DNA of 64,000 nt from NCBI GenBank assembly GCA_963971405.1, contig OZ020491.1, forward strand, positions 21,942,855 through 22,006,854, written 5' to 3'. The position numbers and the translations under genes are program-made. The stretch comes from Psococerastis gibbosa. Taxonomy: Eukaryota; Arthropoda; Insecta; Psocodea; Psocidae. Positions within the stretch are counted from its first letter, which is position 1, and every line of letters begins with the position of its first letter. This document shows, piece by piece, positions 55,292 through 64,000 of the stretch. The notes below the pieces were generated by a model that did not search any database, was not told the origin of the DNA, and saw only the letters and a list, made by a program, of their open reading frames with translations.

Positions 55292-55360
55292 CCTTAATTT
55301 ATTACGCCCAACTACCCCCCCCCCCCCCCCGCTTCAAATGGGCTGGATCTGTCCCTGGTC

Positions 55361-56400
55361 CCGACCAGCAACTCAGAGACTGAAGACGCAACCAACACCT
55401 CTAACCCACTACAAAGTCCTGCGTAACAAATACCAAATTCCGACGCCCGTACGTGCGCCTCTGCAAAGTTACAATAAAACAGTGTCAGCGTTACCAAGCA
55501 TAAACCTGAAAATACAAAGTACTGCAACTAACAAGAAAGACCTGAGCGCTTTTGAACTCAGACAAAGTGCCCTAGAAACTATACACAATCTATATCCAGC
55601 TACCGAGTGGCTCCATGTTTACACCGACGGCTCATACAACCCTGAATCAAACTCCACAGGAGCTGGATCTTTCTGTAATTTATTTCAACAGCACTCAGCA
55701 GTAGGAAGGAATACAAGCAACTACGACGGTGAAGTTGTCGCCATTACCGAAGCTACCAACAGAATTCTCAACCTCACAACTAATCCCGGCAACCTGGTGT
55801 TCCTGATCGACTCCCAGGCGGCAATTCTGGCACTCAGTAACAACAAGCCCACTGACTGTCCCCGCACATCAAACTGCCGCAACAAACTAGCCGAACTCAT
55901 CAATGCTGGGTGGAATGCCAGGCTTCAGTGGGTCCCAAGCCACGTCGGTCTCGTAGGAAATGAAATAGCGGACAAAATGGCAAAAAAGGGAGCGGAAGCA
56001 GACCAACCCGAAGCTCCACAAACCCTCCAGTCAGCACGGAACATAATAGCCGCGAAAATCTCCAAGGCCACTAGTCTTCAACTTCGGAGCCTGAGCACTG
56101 GTAAAAAATGGGAGCCACTCACCACCCCCGGACACATCCCGTCAAACTTGGAGAGAAGCGCTGCGGTCGCGCGTTTCCGCCTAACTACCGGACACGACTT
56201 ACTCCAAGCCCACCTTCACCGCATCGGAATTGCTGACTCCGACATCTGTCCACTGTGCGCGTCCGGAAGGATGGTGGCCACTCACTTGGAGACCTGTTCC
56301 AGATTAAAACTTCTTCCTGCCGACACAACGAGGCGCTACTGGGAGGCTCGGCGTCTAATGGCCCAACTGCCACAGACGGGCGTTGGCTAAACTAAACTAA
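55361..56400 (+). mobile_element. 5'-truncated non-LTR retrotransposon with RNase H end and TAAAC tail
   Basis: A 12-bp target duplication CTGTCCCTGGTC lies at 55349-55360 and 56401-56412. The element begins mid-ORF and stays open for about 340 codons, with stop TAA at 56388-56390. RNase H residues are visible: VYTDGSYN (first Asp), NYDGEVVAI (Glu), FLIDSQAAI (Asp) and GNEIADKMAKKGA (last Asp). A zinc-type tail then reads ICPLCASGRMVATHLETCSRL. This is the C-terminus of an ORF2 of a Jockey/R1/I-type element carrying RNase H. The stop codon lies within the CTAAACTAAACTAA tail, so there is almost no 3' UTR. The open frame suggests a fairly young copy. Confidence 0.88.
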
Positions 56401-56970
56401 CTGTCCCTGGTCTGGGGGTTGTTGGGTGATCTAGGGGTTGTCAATGGCAACGACATGTTTCCTCTTAAATTGTAGGCGATTGCATTGTAAAAGCGCCTAC
56501 TGGTGTTCCCAAGCACTCAATTTTGTGGCAGTGGCATTATGACGGGTGTGACGGTATTTTGACCCCTTCAGTCCATTACTGTCTGTCTACAAGAGCTGTA
56601 AAGAAAGCCCTTCCAGTGGTAATGGTTCATAAAAAAGGGCGCACCAGTGTCTTTTTTTTATCCTTCTGCCCTGTAATTTCCTAAGAGCTTTGCTAAAGGG
56701 AGTCACTGAACCTCTCCTTCCTCTTTACCCCCTCCCCCCTTCCACAACCTTTCCATGCCCCCATGTTCTTTATTGGTCTCTATTTTCCTCTTCCCATGCT
56801 CATTTCCGTGGTAACCGGACTCTTGTCTGGATTCCTTTATGCGCCTTTCTTTTCTTTGTGCATTGTTTCTGTTGCGGTGATTATTCTAGTTGTCATAGGA
56901 ATAGACATTTACTATACTTTTTATACCAGCTATTATGCGTTTATGCCTCTTTCTTTTTGTTGTGCATTGT

Positions 56971-57652
56971 TGCTTTCCAATTTATACGTAGTATTGTATA
57001 AGGAAAGCTGTGACGGTCAAAATTTTCGATTCCGAGATTTCAACGGATTTACACGTTTTGAGGTCCCAGGAACACAAAAAAGTGGGTTTTACAAAATGTC
57101 TGTCTGTCGCTCTGTCTGTTCATCGATTTCAGGGCCAACTACTCGGTCGATTTTGATGAAATTTTGCATGTAGGTTCACAAAAATCATATCTCGGAACCA
57201 TTTTATTTTTATTTTGGGATAACTCAGTAACTCAAAAAACTCCAGAAAAACGTCTAAGAAAATTATTTCTCAAGAACGGCCCCAACGATTTCTTTTAAAT
57301 TCACACATATTGTAGTCGTTATTAATGTTTAAAAAAATGCGGTGGGTCGCTTGCCCCTTGATAGTTTGCTTCTGGGGGTAAAAAATAAAAATAACTAAAT
57401 TTGAATGAACAATTACTAAAAAAATAATTTTTCTGCGGAACCTTTCTATCGATGGTTTCTACCTTCAGGTATGTTTTAGGTGTTCAATAGAGTAATAAAA
57501 CCAAACAGATTGCTTTCCCAAAAAAAGTATTTGGTTCTGTGCAAAAAATTAACCATAGGGAAATTATTTACTATGAAATTACACGCTATGTCTATCTACT
57601 AATTTATAAATTGGAAAGCATGTTCGAGTAAACTCGGACCGGTTCTTTTTGT
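56971..57652. repeat. Second copy of the 40749-41651 repeat, reverse orientation
   Basis: Starts TTGCTTTCCAATTTATACG and ends GGACCGGTTCTTTTT. It lacks the 48-bp insert and G-run found in the other copy, and there is no mariner sequence around it. Confidence 0.7.
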
Positions 57653-59269
57653 ATATGTATAACTGGTTTTAAATTGTACCTGTACAAATATTAAGTATTA
57701 ATATAATAATATATGAAGTCTGCGGTTAAGTTGAGACATAATTGCGGTTAGCGTTGTTCTTTGTAATAAGGCTTGCTGGAATATTCATTTTAATTTTTAT
57801 GAGACTATAAATTTCACAGAAAATAATATCGATCATAGAGCTGTTAATTAAGTCAAGTTTAGTATAGAAGAAATGCGCCTCTACATTTTGATTTATATTT
57901 TAGTGTGTGTATGTCACTAACATCAATTGACCACAGTTTTTGTAATGGAATGTTGTGGTCATTACAATGGAATATAATTTGTGTGGGTGGTCCATAACTA
58001 TGGCCAATCGGTTTTAGCGACTGTGTCAAAAGGTATTGGAACGCTTTGATACTTAAATCGGTACCCAGCTCCCCAATTGATATTTCCTGTAATGTGGAGT
58101 TTTTCAAAGAAAAATAACGGAATGTGGACTTGGGAGTCCGGTGATGCATTACACTTGCATTGTGTTCAGGAGATTAGGAACCTCTTTCAACAACAAAAAT
58201 CAAGAGGGTTTGTTATCGCCATCTCACTCTGAGCAAAAATTGTGATGAAATGTTTCGGGTAGTTGCAACTGACAGTGACATTCTTCATCATTGATGGTCA
58301 ATTCGAAGCCTCACTGAGCTGACAACTCGCCTTTTAATTTTTTGTCAAAGAAATAGTTGCTCAAGTTCCTGGAACGTTGTCCGGTTGTCATAGCGTGATA
58401 CTACCCTGCACAGTCTACTAGTCATTTCTTACCCCGACACTGCAGAGATAATTGGCGCCAAAACGTCTAGAAAGTTTTTCTCAATACTGATTTTCTTGGT
58501 TTTATATAATATAATATTCAAAATAATTAAGACTGCTCATTCACAAAATATAATAAGTATGGGTAAGAAGTGAGTATTAAACCACTCTTAGCAGGAGAAA
58601 ACTTCAGGGCTGGCAAAAACGTACCGTATGCCCCCCCGCCACCCCTGAACAGTTTTCCTCTTTGCAAATATTGAACTTCAGTCCGAGCGATTTGACCGCT
58701 GTGTACAATATATTTTCTGCCATGTCCAGTGGACTCAACTAAATTTCCGTTCAGGTCAGGGTTCTATGAACTCCCCCTCCCCCCGGCTAACCAGAATTCT
58801 AAATCCGCCCCTGCAGAAGGCAGTGCCTTCAATTGCGTCTTACATGCTTGCATGTGTAGTAAATTTGTGATGTCTACGGTGCGTGCACATGATTTAAGTG
58901 CGTTTCCCCTTAGCGTTGCATCGCTAATGATGCATCTTAAACAGCCCCATAACTTTTATCTGCATATCTGATTAGCATGTGACAAGGTCAAGGGGCGCCG
59001 TCGTGGTATCACCTACTGTACGTGACAGCGTCCTTGTCATTCATAGTCTGGCTTCAATGTTATGTAACACCCCTCGACCGGGGACTGTGTCAAATTGCTA
59101 TTCCCGACTACGTAGTCTGCGCTGCAGCTATTGTTGCAACCTATGCACTTCATTAGGCCCGGGCGATTGTGACGCCGGTAACGCGCTGGGAATTTTATCG
59201 TTTGTTGGGAAACCAGAGTCATCCTCAGAATTTTCTGTGACTGGCGTGATGCCGACCGCACACCGTTGC
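57653..59269. other. Unassigned stretch
   Basis: No gene supported. Positions 58979-59270 are GC-richer and open in overlapping frames on both strands, without a recognisable domain. Confidence 0.4.
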
Positions 59270-59722
59270 ACTGTTTTCTCCTTCGCACGCTCACATAACT
59301 CTTCTGAAATTGTTTATTTATTAAGTAGTAACTGGTTTGTTCCAACCATTCACATGCTCCAGTGGCAAATCTTCCTGCGCGTTCCCGGCGTCTTGATCGT
59401 CCATGTTCTTAAGCTGGAGTATGAATGTTATTAAACCATTTCTCCTTGGCACGCTCACATAACTCTTCTGAAATTATTTATTTATTAAGTAGACTCTGGT
59501 TTGTACCAACCATTCACCACGCCCATTTGCTCCAGTGGCAAATCTTCCTGCGCGTTCCCGGCGTCTCAATCGTCCGTGTGGTTTAGGTAGACTCTGGTTG
59601 TACCAACCATTCACCACGCCCATTGGCAGATCCAGTGGCAGATCTTCCTGCGCGTTCCCGGTGTCTTGATCGTCCGTGTTCTTTAGCTGGGGCGTGAATT
59701 TTATTAAATCATCATGGGTCAT
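59270..59722. repeat. Three diverged tandem units, about 135-165 bp
   Basis: Each unit carries CCAACCATTCAC, CTCCAGTGGCAAATCTTCCT, GCGCGTTCCCGG-GTCT and GATCGTCC(A/G)TGT. Two units also share GCACGCTCACATAACTCTTC. A minus-strand frame (59722-59474) runs through part of the array, but no domain is recognised. Confidence 0.65.
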
Positions 59723-60427
59723 ACCTGCACCGGCATAGCCCAGTCCTCGGCCAACTCGAGGAGCCTAGCATGAAAAGTACCTCGAAACTCATCTCCCGGA
59801 GGCGGAGCAGTACAAAGATCATTGCGGCTCTATTGACGAGACATGGTCCGTTCCGAAATCACTTATCCAAGATGGGAGTACACAGTTGATACGCAGTATT
59901 AGTGGCAGGGTATGCTACGCTATGTATTGGGGCATGAATTATCTATATGTTTTTTTTTTTTAATGCTCTATTATAGTCATTTCCATAGGATACGGTAAAC
60001 ATGGCAGATAAATTTGTTCAACCGTGCAGTTTAAAGTATGGTGATTAATTTTGCGGCGCACTGTGCTCGTGTGTCCATTTCCCAGGCCGTTATCAGTCTG
60101 ATTCTTATAATTTGTACACGGAGGCGCCGCGGCATTGCATGTCAGTCACTGTCAATAGCCTTGGCAAGGTTCATCTGCCCCCGTAGAACCATTATAACCT
60201 TTATCAGAGTATTTTTAACACGCATGGCCGGACAACCTCTTCAGAATGCGGTGACGTTCTTCTTGGCTCATTTGTTGAAAACTCCAATAGATGCCGGTGT
60301 AGGGCGCATATTTCTGCCTCATTCTGGTTAATTGGTATCTCCTTGAGCACATCAACTGTTCCGACGATGCATCTCTCATTGACTCCAGTTAGGCCGGTTT
60401 CAGTGAATTTATCGGAATTAAGCTGCA

Positions 60428-60995
60428 ATGTTGGCGGAAGCAAGGCCGCAAGAAAGAAGACCTATCGGTAGACCGAGGACAACCCTTGAGGAAAGGATTG
60501 AACAACTCGCTGGAGCAAGAGGGAAAACAATGGCCGACCTCCAGGCGTTAAGGCGCCCATTCCACCGACCGGCTAGGGCTATTTACAAAAACGGTGACGT
60601 GGTAGCAGACATTGAAGACTTAGGTGGCGTTTCCACCGACCTCGCATTGCAGAATGCAAGTGACATTCACGGAAATAAGAATTTTTCTTTTTATAGAAAT
60701 CTATTAAAATGTTTGTACTTAACATATCCCATGACGCCATTTTTTAATTTTAGCTTGTTTCTTTGTGATTTTACTATATGATCATTGATCAATTTTTACT
60801 ATGGCATAGAGGAAAATAAACATTTCCGTCAATTCTGCAATGCGAGGTCGGTGGAACCCCGCCTAAGTCTTGAAAGTCTGCTACCACGTCACCGTTTTTG
60901 TAAATAGCCCTAGCCGGTCGGTGGAATGGGCGCCTTACGTCCGACCGGGGCGAGTTCACGCTGCGCACGCGGCACTAAGGGGGAAGAAGAAGCAG
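60428..60995 (+). pseudogene. C-terminal coding remnant of a non-LTR retrotransposon, split by MITE copy 6
   Basis: Before the MITE: RPQERRPIGRPRTTLEERIE, QLAGARGKTMADLQAL. After the MITE: RPTGASSRCARGTKG, then GAAGAAGAAG. The RRP-GRPR-x-W/L-E pattern and a GAA-rich end are typical of the last residues and 3' tail of RTE-like elements. The family assignment is tentative because only about 60 residues remain. Confidence 0.5.
60551..60934. mobile_element. Palindromic MITE of the GGCGCC family, copy 6, inside a retroelement coding remnant
   Basis: 384 bp, with TTA at 60548-60550 and 60935-60937. Removing it rejoins an open reading frame (60428-60545 with 60938-60995). The remnant MASWD-type frame is on the minus strand. 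Confidence 0.82.
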
Positions 60996-61084
60996 AAGCT
61001 ACAATGTAGATATTGGATCACGCTAAAGTCAGTCAGTTTCGATTGTGTATTTAATTTACTACGTATGGTAATGCAGAAAGCTTT

Positions 61085-61205
61085 TTGTTTGCTATCAGCA
61101 TTTCTGCTTTAAGCAACCCTATCAGCCTGGCGGAGGGAGTGAGTCTGTTTATTAACTTGAGGCACCCTATGGGCAAACTCCTTCACCTCGGGTTGAAGGG
61201 GAGTT
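61085..61205 (-). mobile_element. 5S-type SINE, 3' end only
   Basis: The reverse complement reads GGTGAAGGAGTTTGCCCATA, CCGCCAGGCTGATAGGGTTG and TTAAAGCAGAAATGCTG, matching the tails of copies A and B. The head is absent. Confidence 0.65.
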
Positions 61206-61464
61206 GTGCAGAAAGCACTAACTTTTAGATCTAGCCAAACTCCGATGTACTGTCAATATAGGTACCATTTACTGATATTGTACTTCTAAAATCATTGTAG
61301 ACTTAAAATATGAAGGAAATAAATTTATTTTTACTTTTTTTTTACATTTCATGTACAGAATATGTGAAGTTATCTCACATTACTTAACTTACGCACATTA
61401 GACGCGGTAGGGTTGCCGTTGGTTAGGGAAAAAGTGATGTCAAGTTGAAGTTTTAAACTAGTAT

Positions 61465-61640
61465 ACTCCGTGGCCGAGTGGTTAGAGAGCTTGCATTTCA
61501 ACCGGGAGAACTGTAGTTCAAATCCTTAAGGTGATTGGATTTAGTCAATAATTCAGGGACTGATGATGGGAGTAGCACCCACTCCCGAAACGTCGCCCCC
61601 TTCCCCTGACAATGGAACCCTGCCCTAATGACTATTATTA
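61465..61640 (+). repeat. tRNA-derived SINE-like sequence
   Basis: CCGTGGCCGAGTGGTTAGAG is a good A-box (TGGCCGAGTGG), and AGTTCAAATCC a good B-box about 50 bp on, as in Ser/Leu-type tRNAs. No acceptor stem closes it. The downstream part GGGACTGATGATGGGAGTAG can form a GGGAGT/ACTCCC hairpin, and the sequence ends in TTA/ATT repeats near 61638. A tRNA-headed SINE is the best reading. Confidence 0.6.
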
Positions 61641-62900
61641 ACATAGCAGGCAATGTGGCAACTTTTTAATGAAATTAGCTTTATTGTATTGCATTGATTT
61701 ATGACAACATACAATTACACTGTAGAAGTGTTGCCAAAAGATGTGAAATTAAATATTGTGTAGCTAATAAATTAAAGATTAAAAGATCTGTAGTGGCTAA
61801 CCATGCATTAAAAATAAAGAACCGTGTAAAGCTTCTCATTACGGGGGAGACGAACCTGGTCAAGGCCAGCTTCGGTGGCTGAGGTCAGTTCTGCACAGTT
61901 CCGCCAAAATCTGACGCCAAGGTCAGCCGGGGGGGCCTCCCCCGGCCAAAATCAACGCGTTCGACGCGTAAAGGGCAAGGGGGACGCCCCCGCCACTCTG
62001 CGGTGACCTTTGGCAACGCTGTGGTGAGCGGTTGCCGACAGCCGGACAGGAGAAGACCGACCGAGTGATTGATTGGTGTGGTGGGGGCAGGGGGGGGGGA
62101 AGCGCGACAGATGGTAGACGAATGATGGATGGAGTTATGGGAATGAATGGTGACGGATTGGACGGTTGTAATTGAATGGGTGTACACTAAGGCAGGGTCC
62201 CACCATCGCATGAGAAGTCTTAGTAGGGCATACTGCACGGCATCGCTATTTTACCTAAGGTATGCTATTTTTTTTTTTTTTTTGTTATAGCCCTATTGGG
62301 AATTTGCGCTAGGAAATTGGGGATCTTTACCGATTATTTTGTGGGAGAAGGTTGCCTGTTCTGTTGTAGAACTGTGTATGTATTGGGGGGTTAAATGCTG
62401 AAGAAGAGGCCGGTGGCTCTTAGGCACTGTATATGATGTTATCTGTGGCTGTTGTGTTGTTTCCTAGCGCTTCGGAGAGGGAGGAGGGGCATGTTGTGTA
62501 TTACTGAGTATCAACTGGCAGAATTCGTTTGGTCCTGGAACATGAATTCCCCAGCCTGATCCGATCAGCCATTTCCAGCTAAATATCTGTAAAAACAATT
62601 CGCGACACGTCTGTTATTTTTACTTTCAGGGGAAATCTTTTTAAAAAAAATCAGTATGCATCATTTATTTATTTTATTTTGAGTAATATTACAACCGGGC
62701 GATGTCCCATACATACCATGTCTATATAAATGTTAAATCTTAAAACTAAACACTTAAAACTACTTAAATTGCATGGCGTGGGAGCTAATTTGTTAAATTC
62801 TCGTTCATTATAGGGCTACAGTATGTTTATCATTAAAGTTTAAGTAAAATTATCCAGTGTATCGCGAATGCACCCTATACCCGACTTCATGCTTGCTAAT
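61641..62900. other. Unassigned stretch with GC-rich block
   Basis: Positions 61860-62220 are GC-rich with G-runs and open in a minus frame (117 aa) without any recognisable domain. The rest is AT-rich. No gene supported. Confidence 0.4.
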
Positions 62901-63237
62901 GAGGTTCTGTAGGGACAGTTTTGGTCACTAGGTTCGCTGACGACAAACCGATATCCATATTATTCAAAATGGCAGCCGTTTGCATGTGGAAGCTAAGCTC
63001 TTAGCATCTAATTAATTCTTTCAATATTTCTTATAATATTTTTACTATGCCTAGACCTTATTTCGCTGCATATAATTTAATATATATATTCTCCATGATT
63101 TATAGAAAAATATCTCTTTAAAATAATGCATAAATAAAATAATTTTAAAATAGTATTGAGGCTTATGGAAAAATCAACGCTTTGATATCAGTGCAACTGG
63201 TGCTGCCATCTACAAAATGACGTCACAAATGAACCTT
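62901..63237. mobile_element. MITE, GAGGTTC family, copy 3, reverse (337 bp)
   Basis: Reverse-complement copy (GGTTCTGTAGGGACAGTTTT at one end, AATGACGTCACAAATGAACC-type sequence at the other), flanked by AT. Confidence 0.78.
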
Positions 63238-63384
63238 ATTGGAAGTTCCCAGTTTGCAGAAGTGACGATTGGGTCCGCTTGTGCCTCTCTGGTAATTTCC
63301 CATTTGCGCCCCTCCATTATTGCCATACTATGGTGTCGCCAACTTGGAATCTCGCTGATAACGGTATAAGGGTATTCACAATAT

Positions 63385-63610
63385 TGGTGTTAAATGGTTC
63401 TCCCTAGTTAAGTGTGTTAAGTCAAGATAAATTAACACTCTTGGAAACGCACTTCGGGATTGGTTAAAGCGAGTTAATGTAGCGCTGCGATCGATAGTGG
63501 AATTGAATTTGAGCTGTTTATGACAGTGAAGCTGCAACCCAGCCAGAGGTCCACTCACGATGTGTGGTAGGTAACTTGGATAACACTTTTAACTCAATAA
63601 CTTCAGCATG
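63385..63610. repeat. Interspersed repeat, second copy (see 24455-24960)
   Basis: Shares AGCGCTGCGATCGATAG, AGAGGTCCACTCACGATGTG and AACTTGGATAACAC with the armadillo intron 7 copy, but lacks the central 250 bp. Confidence 0.5.
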
Positions 63611-64000
63611 GGATAATTGTAAGAGTAGGCCGAAAGGCCCAAAATTCGCCCATATGGAAAATAAAGACAACTTTCTTTCTTTCTTTCTTGCCGTTATATA
63701 CCCAACCCCCTTTGTTAGTAAGATGGGCTTTTATGATTTCCATATCATCCATCTTTCCTTTATTTATAAAATTTCAAAACAAACAGGAAAACTAGTTGTA
63801 CACTGCTTATTTTGCCAACTGCAAGCCCCATAATTTATTTTGAATGTAGTTCAACCTTGTCTCTTTCCTTATGTAAAAAGAAAAAAATTAAAGCAACCGA
63901 GGGTGTCATTGGGAAATTGGGGCGTGACACATTTTGTACAGCCTCCAATCCAACCAGCAATCTCGATATATTTCAGAAAAGGCGACTCACTAGTAAAAAT

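Noticed and set aside
58979..59434. 151-aa plus-strand ORF as a gene
   Set aside because: Low-complexity, cysteine- and serine-rich translation overlapping a tandem repeat, with another open frame on the opposite strand; no domain.
60038..60331. 97-aa plus-strand ORF and overlapping 79-aa minus-strand ORF upstream of the retroelement remnant
   Set aside because: No recognisable domain on either strand and no splice or start context; not supported as genes.
61471..61530. Functional Ser/Leu-type tRNA gene
   Set aside because: A- and B-boxes are good, but there is no pairing acceptor stem, and SINE-like sequence with an ATT tail follows.

Overview
This is a nuclear genome window from an animal, most likely an insect. 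Two conserved host genes lie head to head, their exons split by GT-AG introns, in AT-rich sequence full of transposable-element copies. The Armadillo/beta-catenin protein reads closest to insect Armadillo, with insect-style wording in the [18 protein letters not shown] and PIDSMQ-LEI stretches. The species was not determined. A hemimetabolous insect with a medium or large genome is a guess from the intron sizes and repeat load.

Host genes. The minus strand carries a complete armadillo (beta-catenin) coding region in 12 coding exons, from the start codon at 30513 to the stop at 4789. Every junction joins in frame, giving 2346 nt or 781 codons plus stop. The N-terminal phosphodegron, alpha-catenin site, armadillo repeats and C-terminal PDZ-binding tail are all present. 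About 700 bp away on the plus strand is the first coding exon (31215-31358) of an NRBP/Madm pseudokinase-like gene. The 0.7 kb between the two start codons looks like a shared bidirectional promoter with a perfect GCGCATGCGC motif. No further NRBP exon was recognised, so its first intron probably runs past the window end (more than 32 kb).

Mobile elements. Armadillo intron 9 holds a nearly pristine 8.2-kb Ty3/Gypsy-type LTR retrotransposon (13896-22104). It is flanked by CATG duplications and sits inside a 5S-rRNA-headed SINE. Its gag and pol are linked by a textbook -1 frameshift heptamer directly before the gag stop. Other elements include non-LTR retrotransposon ends (26743-27103, 39480-40008, 44325-44765, 52215-52565, 55361-56400, 60428-60995), mariner and Tc1 remnants, several fold-back MITE families with recognisable target duplications (TTAA, 3-bp W-rich, TA), tRNA-like SINEs, a 102-bp tandem array and several local tandem duplications.

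Layout. 1-4.8 kb: armadillo downstream flank with MITEs and SINE pieces. 4.8-30.5 kb: armadillo. 30.5-31.2 kb: 5' exon and shared promoter. 31.2-64 kb: NRBP/Madm exon 1 and what is probably its first intron, almost wholly repeats and unassigned AT-rich DNA. I found no operon, CRISPR array, defence system or other prokaryote-type system. The most interesting items are the 5S-derived SINE family, the frameshift cassette, the nesting history inside armadillo, and a retroelement whose target duplication overlaps an armadillo 5' splice site.
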